Origin: Ignavibacteriales bacterium
GTDB taxonomy: Bacteria; Bacteroidota; Ignavibacteria; Ignavibacteriales; Ignavibacteriaceae
Direction: 5' to 3'
Assembly (NCBI GenBank): GCA_016707585.1
Contig: JADJHL010000007.1
Location: 1 to 43,365 of the forward strand
DNA length: 43,365 bases
Within the stretch, counting starts at the first letter, position 1. Every line of letters begins with the position of its first letter. Positions 33,287 to 41,295 of the stretch are shown one piece after another. Position numbers and translations under genes: made by a program. The notes beneath the pieces are model-generated. The model searched no databases. It was not told where the DNA came from and worked only from the letters and a program-made list of their open reading frames with translations.

Positions 33287-35181
33287 AGCCCTTCAATGAA
33301 ATGACAGGAGCCGACTATAAAAAAGTCGGATTCAAATCAGGATTAGAAATTCATCAACAACTTTTAACCGAAAAAAAACTTTTCTGCCGTTGTCCTGCAG
33401 GAAAATATACCAGGGAATTTGATGCGGAAATTTTACGCCATATGCGTCCCACACTTTCTGAAATGGGTGTTTATGACGGCACAGCTTTGATGGAATTTAA
33501 AACGAAGAAGAACATTATTTATCACATCAAACGCGAAACAGTTTGTACTTATGAGATGGATGACACTCCGCCATTTTTAATAAATGAAGATGCCCTTGAT
33601 ATTGCAATAGGAATTGGAATGTTGTACAACTGCAATGTTGTAGATGAAATCCACATTGCTCGTAAACAATATTTGGATGGAAGTATTCCAACAGGATTCC
33701 AGCGCACAGCAATTTATGCACTTGATGGCTGGATTCCTTACAAAGATAGAAAAGTAAAAATTGTTCAGATGTCTATCGAAGAAGATTCGTGCAGAGAAGT
33801 TTCTGACATTGGCCACGATCGGGTTTATTTAACAGACAGACTTGGAATGCCGCTTATCGAAACAGTGACAGAACCGGCAATGAAGACTCCGCAGGAAGTT
33901 GCAGAAGTTGCATGGCAATGCAGCAAGCTTGTAAGAAGCACACAAAAAGTTCGTCGCGGAATGGGCGCGGCTAGAGAAGATGTAAACGTCAGTGTTGAAG
34001 GCGGAACTCGTGTAGAAATAAAAGGTGTTCCTCAGATTACATTGATTCCACTTCTTACTTATAACGAAGCGATGAGACAATGGAATCTTTTACGATTGAG
34101 AGAAGAATTAAAGAATCGCGGCATCACATCTGAAACATTTAAAGCTGAATCTTATGACATTACAAAATTATTAAAGAAAGTTCATTACGCTCCTTTAAAA
34201 AACGCTGCAGATTTAGGGATGAAATTAAGTGCTGTTGTACTTAAAGGTTTTAAAGATTTACTTCACTGGCAAACACAAACGGATACATATTTTTCAAAAG
34301 AAATTTCTGATCGTGTTAGAGTAATTGCTTGTTTAACTAACATTCCAAATCTTATTCACTCCGACAGCAAAAGCGATACAATAACTTCTGCAGATTGGCT
34401 GAAAATTAAAAAGTTTACAAACGCTGCTGATAACGATACTATGATTATTGTATGGGGAAGTGAAGATGATGTTCAGACAGCAGTTAAAGAAATTATAATT
34501 CGTGCTAAAGAAGCAACAATAGGAATCCCATCTGAAACACGACAAGCAATGAGCGATGGAACAAACGGATTTGAACGTATTCTTCCAGGTGCAGATAGAA
34601 TGTATCCTGATACGGATCTTCCGCCGAAAAAAATTACGAAAGAAAAAATTCAACAAATAAAATCATGGTTACCTGAACAATTCTGGAAAAGAATTGAATG
34701 GTACATCAAACTACAAATTCCCAAAGATACAATTGAAGAACTTTCTATTTCTCCTTATGCAGAGCTTTTTAAGAAAGCAGTAAATGATTGGAAAATAAAT
34801 CCAACTACAATTGCCGTGTTTCTTATCCAATACCCAAAGAGATTGAGAAAACGAGGCGTTACAACTGAATGGCTTAACGAAAGTATGTTTGAAGAAATTC
34901 TAAAATCTTATGCAGATAAAAAAATCCCACAAGATGCTTTGTTAACCACATTTCAAACAGTTGCAGAACTTGGAATGTTTACCGAAGAAGTAATCCAGAA
35001 TCCTGCAAATGAAAAAGAAGTTGATGAAATGATTAATTCTGCAAAATCAGATTGTTATAAGATGACTATTTACAATCAAAACAGTAAAAGTATTTTGTTG
35101 ATGGGAATGATAATGAAAAAACTTCGCGGTAAAGTTCCTGCAAAAGTAATTGCAGATAAAATTGGTTTTTCAAATAAATAA
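33268..35181 (+). CDS. gatE: Glu-tRNA(Gln) amidotransferase subunit E (archaeal-type GatE)
   Basis: Kinase and tRNA-binding subunit of the GatDE complex, which turns Glu-tRNA(Gln) into Gln-tRNA(Gln). 637 residues. The GatB/E cradle opens with VGFKSGLEIHQQLLTEKKLF and CRCP, then RPTLSEMGVYDGTALMEF, PTGFQRTAIYALDGW and EEDSCREVSDIGHDRVYLTDRLGMPLIE. An AspRS-like GAD insert fills about 280-430, and a helical YqeY-type tail ends the protein (ALLTTFQTVAELGMFTEEV, LRGKVPAKVIADKI). Bacterial GatB has about 480 residues and no GAD insert, so this is GatE, not GatB. ATG at 33268 is used; ATG 33301 (MTGADYKKVGF) is also possible and nearer archaeal starts. Followed by a broken Bro-N gene, then gatD. 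Confidence 0.93.
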   Translation: MYDFIFKPFNEMTGADYKKVGFKSGLEIHQQLLTEKKLFCRCPAGKYTREFDAEILRHMRPTLSEMGVYDGTALMEFKTKKNIIYHIKRETVCTYEMDDTPPFLINEDALDIAIGIGMLYNCNVVDEIHIARKQYLDGSIPTGFQRTAIYALDGWIPYKDRKVKIVQMSIEEDSCREVSDIGHDRVYLTDRLGMPLIETVTEPAMKTPQEVAEVAWQCSKLVRSTQKVRRGMGAAREDVNVSVEGGTRVEIKGVPQITLIPLLTYNEAMRQWNLLRLREELKNRGITSETFKAESYDITKLLKKVHYAPLKNAADLGMKLSAVVLKGFKDLLHWQTQTDTYFSKEISDRVRVIACLTNIPNLIHSDSKSDTITSADWLKIKKFTNAADNDTMIIVWGSEDDVQTAVKEIIIRAKEATIGIPSETRQAMSDGTNGFERILPGADRMYPDTDLPPKKITKEKIQQIKSWLPEQFWKRIEWYIKLQIPKDTIEELSISPYAELFKKAVNDWKINPTTIAVFLIQYPKRLRKRGVTTEWLNESMFEEILKSYADKKIPQDALLTTFQTVAELGMFTEEVIQNPANEKEVDEMINSAKSDCYKMTIYNQNSKSILLMGMIMKKLRGKVPAKVIADKIGFSNK

Positions 35182-35193
35182 TTTTTATGAATT

Positions 35194-35584
35194 ATGAATA
35201 AAGAAACCGCAATAAAAGTATTTGAGCAAAAGAAAATACGCTCACATTGGGATGATGAACAAGAAAAATGGTATTTCTCGTTTGTAGATGTAGTTGGAGT
35301 ATTAACTGAAAGTGCAAAACCCAAGAAAATACTGGAGTGTGTTAAAAACCCGTCTTAAAAAAGAAGGAAGTGAGTTGGCTACAAATTGTAGTCAACTGAA
35401 AATGACGTCCTCAGACGGCAAGTACTACAAAACCAATGTTACATCATATTGGTATAAATTTAAACAACACTTTAAACAAGAGGAAAATGAAACCGTGACA
35501 GATTGTAACGGTTTGAAAACACTTTTCTGTGATCGGAAATTAGAATTAATCTACTTTGCTGATACGCAAAAATTATTTAAATGA
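35194..35584 (+). pseudogene. Bro-N (phage antirepressor-like) gene remnant between gatE and gatD
   Basis: ATG 35194 opens KVFEQKKIRSHWDDEQEKWY FSFVDVVGVLTES, the start of a Bro-N/antirepressor-like domain common in Bacteroidota. Frame is lost at the A4 run 35316-35319; removing one A restores ANPRKYWSVLKTRLKKEG and DGKYYKT. Next, instead of the ADT..LFRLIQSIPSPKAE region, the motif starts again: YWYKFKQHFKQEENE..TDCNGLK, then FADTQKLFK and a stop. So the piece combines two halves of related Bro-N genes (motif copies at 35330 and 35447) and lacks the C-terminal part. Likely a non-functional remnant of a recombination, lying 12 bases after gatE and 18 before gatD. Confidence 0.75.
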
Positions 35585-35602
35585 TAAAAAGAAATTAAAA
35601 TA

Positions 35603-36997
35603 ATGGCTGAAATAAATTTAGAAGATTACAAAGGCTATCGTGGAGTTGCATTAAACACTCTGCAAAAATTTAAAACACCGATCTGGAGTGATGTAGAAAT
35701 ACTTACAGAGGAAGGAAGTTTTAAAGGATTGATTTTACCCCGTTCAGAAACCGCTGATGAATTTCATATCGTTCTTAAAATGCCAATTGGTTATAACATT
35801 GGAATAGCTGCAGAAAAAATAAAAGACGTAAAAATCTTTGGCAGGAAAGAAGCTCATTATAAAATACCTGAAAAAGATTTTCCTTACGATCCTAAAAAAC
35901 CAAATGTAAAATTGCTCGGGACAGGCGGAACAATTGCATCGAGATTAGATTATAGAACTGGTGCTGTTATTCCAGCGTTTTCTCCGGGTGAACTTTATGG
36001 TTCAGTTCCGGAACTAGCAGATATTTGTAATCTTGATACTGAAAAGTTGTATGGTGTGTTCAGCGAAAACATGGGTCCGGAACAATGGATCGGACTTGCT
36101 GAAGCAATAGGCAGAGAAATTGAAAAAGGTGTACAAGGAATTGTAATCGGGCATGGAACCGATACAATGCATCATACAGCGGCAATACTTTCTTTTATGG
36201 TTCAGGATTCTCCAGTCCCGATTGTAATGGTTGGTTCACAGCGTTCGAGCGATAGACCTTCATCAGATGCGGCACTGAATCTTATTCATTCTGTAACAAC
36301 TGCAGCTATAAGTGATATTGCAGAAGTAATGGTTTGTATGTTTGGTCCGACTAGTGATATGTACGGATTGCTTCATCGCGGAACTCGAGTAAGAAAAATG
36401 CATTCAAGTTATCGTTCAACTTTTAGAACAATTGGTGATATTCCAATCGCAACAGTTAGTCGGGATAAAGTAACTCCAATCCGTGATGATTATAAACGCA
36501 GAAGATTTGATAACGATGTAAAAGTAAACGCTGTGTTTGATGACAGAGTTGCGATAGTTTATTACTATCCGAATATGAAACCGGATATGATTGATTCCTT
36601 GATAGATAATGGTTACAAGGGAATTGTAATTGCAGGTACAGGACTTGGACACGTGAACAAACCACTTTATCCCGCACTTAAGCGTGCAAAAGAAAAGGGT
36701 GTTGCGGTTTATATGACAGTTCAAACACTTTGGGGTTATGTGCAGATGTATGTTTACGATACCGGCAGAGATATGATGGAGCTTGGTGTTATTCCTGCGG
36801 CTAACATGTTACCGGAAGTTGCTTATATGAAGCTCGGTTGGGCATTTGGGCAAACAGATGATTTAGAAAAAGTAAAAGAAATTATGTTAACTCCAATTGC
36901 AGGAGAAATAACAGAACGCGAACCAAGTAACGGCTATTTAATTTATCAAGGCGGCTTGCCAGAAGTTGAAGAGTTTATAAAGCAGTATAGAAAATAG
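35603..36997 (+). CDS. gatD: Glu-tRNA(Gln) amidotransferase subunit D (archaeal-type GatD)
   Basis: Ammonia-supplying asparaginase-like subunit of GatDE. 464 residues. An N-terminal beta domain (residues 25-80, GSFKGLILPRSE, PIGYNIGI) is specific to GatD. The asparaginase domain starts at VKLLGTGGTIASRLDYRTG with nucleophile Thr110; the second catalytic pair Thr186-Asp187 is in VIGHGTDTMHHTAA; VGSQRSSDRPSSDAALNL follows. Simple L-asparaginases are about 330 residues and lack the N-terminal domain, so GatD is the better call, and gatE is next door. Ribosome site is weak. Ends before a hairpin repeat. Confidence 0.93.
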   Translation: MAEINLEDYKGYRGVALNTLQKFKTPIWSDVEILTEEGSFKGLILPRSETADEFHIVLKMPIGYNIGIAAEKIKDVKIFGRKEAHYKIPEKDFPYDPKKPNVKLLGTGGTIASRLDYRTGAVIPAFSPGELYGSVPELADICNLDTEKLYGVFSENMGPEQWIGLAEAIGREIEKGVQGIVIGHGTDTMHHTAAILSFMVQDSPVPIVMVGSQRSSDRPSSDAALNLIHSVTTAAISDIAEVMVCMFGPTSDMYGLLHRGTRVRKMHSSYRSTFRTIGDIPIATVSRDKVTPIRDDYKRRRFDNDVKVNAVFDDRVAIVYYYPNMKPDMIDSLIDNGYKGIVIAGTGLGHVNKPLYPALKRAKEKGVAVYMTVQTLWGYVQMYVYDTGRDMMELGVIPAANMLPEVAYMKLGWAFGQTDDLEKVKEIMLTPIAGEITEREPSNGYLIYQGGLPEVEEFIKQYRK

Positions 36998-37023
36998 AAT
37001 TATAAAAATATCTCTGCGACTTT

Positions 37024-37061
37024 GCGTCTCTGCGTGAAAGATTTTTTTCTCGCAAAGACGC
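37024..37061. repeat. Dispersed hairpin repeat between gatD and the lipoprotein gene
   Basis: GCGTCTCTGCG (37024-37034) pairs with CGCAAAGACGC (37051-37061) with one mismatch; CGTGAAAG and CCAAGACACA next to the stem show the CTCTGTGT family. Between convergent genes, so it may also stop transcription. Confidence 0.65.
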
Positions 37062-37079
37062 CAAGACACAAAATCAAAA

Positions 37080-37706
37080 CTACAACTCTTTAAAAGTTAC
37101 ATCTGCTGGTAAATCAAATATTTTTGAATCAACTGCTCCATCCTGAATTTTAACGGCCTCAATAACAAAATCTTTTCCTCCCATTTGTGTAATTGTTTTA
37201 ATCATTACATTATTCCAAACCCAGGTTTGAATTGGTGAGCCGCCAAATTCTGCGCTATATTTTTTACATTCTTTTCCATCGATAATTTCTGTTCCAAGAT
37301 CTTTTACTTTGTAACGCTCCATTAATTTGGGATCACCTTTGGAGTAATCAAAATCATTTACGTACCATGCTTTTTTAGTTCCTTCTTTATCACCGTCTTT
37401 ATAAGAGTAAGTAAACCCATCTTTTCTTATTTCAATTGTTTTGGATTTTGCTATACCAAGATCAATTGAAGTTGAAAAAACTTCTTTTGCACCATAATCA
37501 TCAAAATATAATTCCTGCTTTGTGCCCATAGGAGCGGTATAGAATATAACTCCAGATTTTATTCCGTACCTGTGGTTAACAATTGGTTGTGATGAGTTCT
37601 CCGATGTAACATTTTGTTGATCTGCATTTTCAACTTTCTGTTCATCAGTTTTTGAACAAGCAATTATAAAAACAAGTGCGAATAATGTGAACAATAATTT
37701 TTTCAT
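37080..37706 (-). CDS. Lipoprotein, paralogue of 24843-25535
   Basis: 208 residues with a lipoprotein signal ending FIIAC (Cys17). The domain from HRYGIKSGVIFYTA to the end matches the protein at 24843-25535 in order and spacing: LYFDDYGAKEVFS, IDGKECKKYSAEF, WVWNNVMIKTITQMGG. No enzyme motif. Membrane-anchored periplasmic protein of unknown role. Monocistronic. Confidence 0.85.
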   Translation of the reverse strand: MKKLLFTLFALVFIIACSKTDEQKVENADQQNVTSENSSQPIVNHRYGIKSGVIFYTAPMGTKQELYFDDYGAKEVFSTSIDLGIAKSKTIEIRKDGFTYSYKDGDKEGTKKAWYVNDFDYSKGDPKLMERYKVKDLGTEIIDGKECKKYSAEFGGSPIQTWVWNNVMIKTITQMGGKDFVIEAVKIQDGAVDSKIFDLPADVTFKEL

Positions 37707-37801
37707 AATGTAACCGAGCCTCTCCTGTTTGTAAGTAATTAGTTATTTATAAGATTTTTAATCTTTCTTAGTTCTTTATATAAAACCGGTGCTTAGATTA
37801 C

Positions 37802-37863
37802 AGGTCGTCCCGGTGGGACTTCTATTTTTAGCCTGTTATTATAGGGCACTCCTAACGGAGTTC
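37802..37863 (-). repeat. REP-like composite element 1 (reverse orientation)
   Basis: Read on the minus strand: first stem ACTCC/GGAGT (plus coordinates 37848-37861), then about 30 bases, then second stem GTCCC/GGGAC (37807-37819) followed by GACCT. Head to head with element 2. Confidence 0.8.
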
Positions 37864-37882
37864 GTTTAATCCTTTTATAAAG

Positions 37883-37968
37883 CTTAATCATTTCATATAC
37901 AAGTTCCGTAGGAACGAACTGTTTGTAATATTCATCATAAAACGAGGTTAGTCCCATCGGGACGACCT
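37883..37968 (+). repeat. REP-like composite element 2
   Basis: 86 bases: CTTAATCATTTCAT lead, stem GTTCC-GTA-GGAAC (37903-37915), GAACTGTTTGTAAT, spacer, stem GTCCC-ATC-GGGAC, then GACCT. Ends 17 bases after the stop of the transposase gene (which is on the minus strand). Confidence 0.85.
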
Positions 37969-37985
37969 ATAGTTAGTCGTTTAGG

Positions 37986-38450
37986 TTAAACGTCAATCCA
38001 CTCAAACAAATACTTTTCATCATACTCAACTTCAAATTTTTTAAGTAACTCTACATATTCTTCTTTAAATGATTTTTTATGATGATGCTTTTCCTGGTTC
38101 TGGATATATTTTATAACGGTATCAATCTGACTACGTGAATAAGAAAACACGCCAAATCCTTCCTGCCAGCTGAATTTTCCTTTAATTAAATTTTTATCAT
38201 TAATAAATTTTGATGAACCAGCTTTTATATCTCTCACAAGATCAGAAATATTAATTGATGGTTTTAAACCAATTAGCAAATGTGTATGATCAGGCATGCA
38301 AAATATTGAAAGAAGTTTTTGATCACGGTTAGTAATGATGCCAGTTATGTATTTGTGCAACTCTTCCCGGGTATTTGCATGAATTAGGTTTTGTCTTCCT
38401 TTGACAGCAAAGACAATGTGAATATCTATTTGTGAATATGTGTTAGCCAA
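37986..38450 (-). CDS. REP-associated tyrosine transposase (RAYT; IS200/TnpA_REP family)
   Basis: 154 residues. The HUH metal pair is His55-x-His57 in CMPDHTHLLIGL, and the catalytic tyrosine is Tyr115 in VIKYIQNQEKHH. FSWQEGFGVFSYSRSQ and the C-terminal KKSFKEEYVELLKKF are standard for the TnpA_REP branch of single-strand Y1 transposases. Length is normal and no frameshift is present, so it may be active. No TnpB follows. It lies between palindromic elements 2 and 3 of the same type, as REP-moving RAYT genes do. Confidence 0.92.
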   Translation of the reverse strand: MANTYSQIDIHIVFAVKGRQNLIHANTREELHKYITGIITNRDQKLLSIFCMPDHTHLLIGLKPSINISDLVRDIKAGSSKFINDKNLIKGKFSWQEGFGVFSYSRSQIDTVIKYIQNQEKHHHKKSFKEEYVELLKKFEVEYDEKYLFEWIDV

Positions 38451-38468
38451 TTAAATATCCAATAAAAA

Positions 38469-38556
38469 CTTAATCATTTCATTTACAAGTTCCATAGGAA
38501 CGAACTGTTTGTAATCTCCTAATCATAAACCAAAGAGAGCTCCATCGGAGCGACCT
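38469..38556 (+). repeat. REP-like composite element 3
   Basis: 88 bases, upstream of the transposase start. Stem GTTCC-ATA-GGAAC (38489-38501), GAACTGTTTGTAATCTCCT, stem GCTCC-ATC-GGAGC (38539-38551), then GACCT. Differs from element 5 at only six of 88 positions. Confidence 0.85.
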
Positions 38557-38579
38557 TTGTTTAATGCATAATAATAGAC

Positions 38580-38652
38580 AGGTCGTCCCTATGGGACTTT
38601 ATATTTTCTGATTACTACTTTATTACAAACAGTTTACTCCTATCGGAGTTAG
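38580..38652 (-). repeat. REP-like composite element 4 (reverse orientation)
   Basis: On the minus strand: stem ACTCC/GGAGT (38636-38649), AAACTGTTTGTAAT, spacer, stem GTCCC-ATA-GGGAC (38585-38597), GACCT. Between elements 3 and 5, opposite direction. Confidence 0.8.
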
Positions 38653-38671
38653 TTCAAATTCTCTTTGAAAA

Positions 38672-38759
38672 CTTATTCGTTTCATTTACACGTTCCGTAG
38701 GAACGAACTGTTTGTAATCTCCTCATCATAAACCAAAGAAAGCTCCATCGGAGCGACCT
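38672..38759 (+). repeat. REP-like composite element 5
   Basis: 88 bases, near-copy of element 3 with stems at 38692-38704 (GTTCC-GTA-GGAAC) and 38742-38754 (GCTCC-ATC-GGAGC), ending GACCT. 21 bases after it the ettA stop codon begins (opposite strand). Elements 3-5 fill the gap 38451-38780; nothing else is visible there. Confidence 0.85.
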
Positions 38760-38780
38760 GTACTATTTACCTTTAGGTTT

Positions 38781-40466
38781 CTAACCTCTCGTTAAATGCC
38801 TATACTTAATCCTATGCGGCTGATCTGCTGCTATGCCTAATCTTTCTTTTCGCTTTTCTTCGTACTCGCTGTAGTTTCCATCAAACCAAACAACTTTACT
38901 TTCATCTTCGAATGCTAGTATATGTGTTGCTATTCTATCCAAAAACCATCTATCGTGACTTATTACCAAAACGCATCCTGCAAATTTTTCTATTCCTTCT
39001 TCAAGCGCGCGTAATGTATTTACATCAAGATCGTTTGTTGGTTCATCAAGCAGAATAACATTTGCGCCTTGCTTCAACATCATTGCAAGATGCACGCGAT
39101 TTCGTTCCCCACCCGAAAGCATACTAACTTTTTTCTGCTGATCAGCACCGGAGAAATTAAACTGTGCAACATACGCACGTGAGTTTACCTGCCTGTTGCC
39201 AAGCATAATTGTATCTTCTCCGTTAGAGATTAATTCCCAGATACTTTTTTCAGGATTCAATGCATCTCTAGATTGATCTACATAAGACAGTTTAACAGTT
39301 GAGCCAACTTTAATATTTCCGCTATCTGGTTTTTCCTGTTCTGTAATCATCCTGAACAAAGTTGTTTTACCGGCGCCGTTAGCTCCGATAATTCCAACAA
39401 CAGCTCCGGGAGGAATTGAGAAAGTTAAATCATCAATTAAAATATTATCGCCGTAAGCCTTACTAAGTTTTTCTGTTTCGATTACAATATCGCCAAGTCG
39501 CTCTGCAACAGGAATGTAAAGCTCAAGATCTTTTTGTCCTTTTTCTTTTTCTTCTTTAAGAAGGTTTTCATAAGATGTAATTCTTGATTGCGATTTTGCG
39601 TGACGAGCTTTCGGACTCATTCTAATCCACTCAAGTTCGCGCTGTAAAGTTTTTTGCCTGTCGCTTTCACGTTTTTCTTCAACACGCAATCTTTCCTGTT
39701 TCTGCTCAAGCCACGAGGAATAATTTCCTTTCCACGGAATTCCTTCACCGCGATCAAGTTCAAGTATCCAGCCTGCAACGTTATCAAGAAAATATCTATC
39801 GTGCGTTACTGCGATAACTGTTCCTTCGTACTTTTGCAGATGATGCTCTAACCAGGCAACAGTTTCAGCATCAAGATGGTTTGTTGGTTCATCGAGTAAA
39901 AGAATATCAGGTTTTTGAAGAAGCAACCTGCAAAGTGCAACGCGTCTTCGCTCTCCGCCGGAAAGAACTTTACACAAAGTATCAGAAGGCGGACAGCGCA
40001 AAGCATCCATTGCCATTTCAAGTCGTGCATCAAGATCCCATCCGCCCATTGCTTCAAGTTTTTCCTGAACTTCACCTTGTCGTTCAAGAAGCTTTGTCAT
40101 TTCATCATCATCCATCGGTTCTGCAAACTTTGCATTTATTACATCGTACTCCTTAAGCAAATCAACAATCGATTGAACACCTTCCTGCACAATTTCTCTT
40201 ACGGTTTTAGTTTCATCAACGTGCGGTTCCTGTTCAAGGTAGCCGATTGTAAAACCAGGAGACACAACTGTTTCTCCGTTTATGTTCTTATCAACTCCTG
40301 CAAGAATTTTTAGCAGTGATGATTTACCTGATCCGTTTAAACCGATAACACCAATCTTTGCACCGTAGAAGTACGATAGGTAAATATCCTTTAGGATAGG
40401 TTTGTTGTTGTAGAATTTGCTTACCCCAACCATTGAGTAAATAATTTTGTTTACTTCTGCGCTCAT
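38781..40466 (-). CDS. ettA: Energy-dependent translational throttle protein EttA (ABC-F)
   Basis: Ribosome-associated ATPase that binds the E site and gates entry into elongation by the ATP/ADP ratio. 561 residues, two ABC domains without membrane segments: Walker A GLNGSGKSS and GANGAGKTT, signatures LSGGERRRVAL and LSGGERNRVHL, Walker B LLLDEPTNHLD and LLDEPTNDLD. The inter-domain linker is charged helix (WLEQKQERLRVEEKRESDRQK), and the end PHRIKYRHLTR is specific to EttA. Single gene on the minus strand. Confidence 0.96.
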   Translation of the reverse strand: MSAEVNKIIYSMVGVSKFYNNKPILKDIYLSYFYGAKIGVIGLNGSGKSSLLKILAGVDKNINGETVVSPGFTIGYLEQEPHVDETKTVREIVQEGVQSIVDLLKEYDVINAKFAEPMDDDEMTKLLERQGEVQEKLEAMGGWDLDARLEMAMDALRCPPSDTLCKVLSGGERRRVALCRLLLQKPDILLLDEPTNHLDAETVAWLEHHLQKYEGTVIAVTHDRYFLDNVAGWILELDRGEGIPWKGNYSSWLEQKQERLRVEEKRESDRQKTLQRELEWIRMSPKARHAKSQSRITSYENLLKEEKEKGQKDLELYIPVAERLGDIVIETEKLSKAYGDNILIDDLTFSIPPGAVVGIIGANGAGKTTLFRMITEQEKPDSGNIKVGSTVKLSYVDQSRDALNPEKSIWELISNGEDTIMLGNRQVNSRAYVAQFNFSGADQQKKVSMLSGGERNRVHLAMMLKQGANVILLDEPTNDLDVNTLRALEEGIEKFAGCVLVISHDRWFLDRIATHILAFEDESKVVWFDGNYSEYEEKRKERLGIAADQPHRIKYRHLTRG

Positions 40467-40595
40467 TAAAACTTTCTTTTGTTTTTGTAATGTGTAAAAA
40501 TAAGGAAAGAGAAATTAACCTTACTCTTCTAAAGGGAATAGCCGAGTCAAATATATTTGTTATTACGGTGTAATTTTGTTAGTAAAGAAAACTTT

Positions 40596-41195
40596 TTAAA
40601 TACCTTCTAAAATCCTTTTTTGAATTTCTTCTTTAATAAGTGATTCATCTTTATAGGCTTGATAAAGTTCTAGTCCTTTTTCATTCATTTTAAAGAACGC
40701 ACGTGGAACACCAATAAATTCAAAAAGATATGCTCTTGTTTCTTGTAATAAATTAATAAACTCATCCCACCATTCAGGCTTTTGTATAGTATCAGCTGGT
40801 CTTTTAAGATTGTGTAAATAATTACCAAGTTTGCCATAGTAATTATTCAATACATTGGTATTTGGTACTTTGATTTGAAAATTTGAGCCAATACAATGCA
40901 AGTAAAAATTTGTGTACTCAAGCTTTTTATCGAACTCAGGTTCGGCTTCATAAATTGCATTTGATAGACTCTTGATTCGATACTCTTTCATATATTTTTC
41001 AATTTTCGATTCATCTGTATTCATAATAACTAAATACTCAAATAAAAATCTTTCAATACAGATTCTTAATTCCAAGGCTGCATAAAATATAAAGCTTCCG
41101 TCTGGCACATTAAAAGCATTTTGGAAACAAATAATTGCTCTATTATAATGCATAGAAGCAGTAATTGGATGATGAAAACTAAAATTACGAGGCAT
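40596..41195 (-). CDS. Hypothetical protein next to the HEPN gene
   Basis: 199 residues, not recognised. Mostly helical, no signal or membrane segment. The segment ALELRICIERFLFEYLVI is like helix patterns of HEPN-type proteins, but I see no clear Rx4-6H motif, so I do not call it. Same strand as the HEPN-like gene with 100 bases between the called frames (43 if that gene extends, see finding). Possibly a two-gene cassette. Confidence 0.6.
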   Translation of the reverse strand: MPRNFSFHHPITASMHYNRAIICFQNAFNVPDGSFIFYAALELRICIERFLFEYLVIMNTDESKIEKYMKEYRIKSLSNAIYEAEPEFDKKLEYTNFYLHCIGSNFQIKVPNTNVLNNYYGKLGNYLHNLKRPADTIQKPEWWDEFINLLQETRAYLFEFIGVPRAFFKMNEKGLELYQAYKDESLIKEEIQKRILEGI

Positions 41196-41295
41196 AGAAT
41201 TTCATTTTCTATTTGGGATTTTGCCAAAATCAATTAATTATTTTAATGATTCTTCAAAGATAATGTTTAGCATCTCGTTATGTCCAAGAGGCTCT

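Noticed and set aside
35603..36997. Plain L-asparaginase
   Set aside because: Too long, with the GatD N-terminal beta domain, and adjacent to gatE.
37802..38759. Regular repeats resembling a CRISPR array
   Set aside because: Repeats are palindromic, in both orientations, with irregular spacing, no unique spacers of constant length and no cas genes; they fit REP elements.
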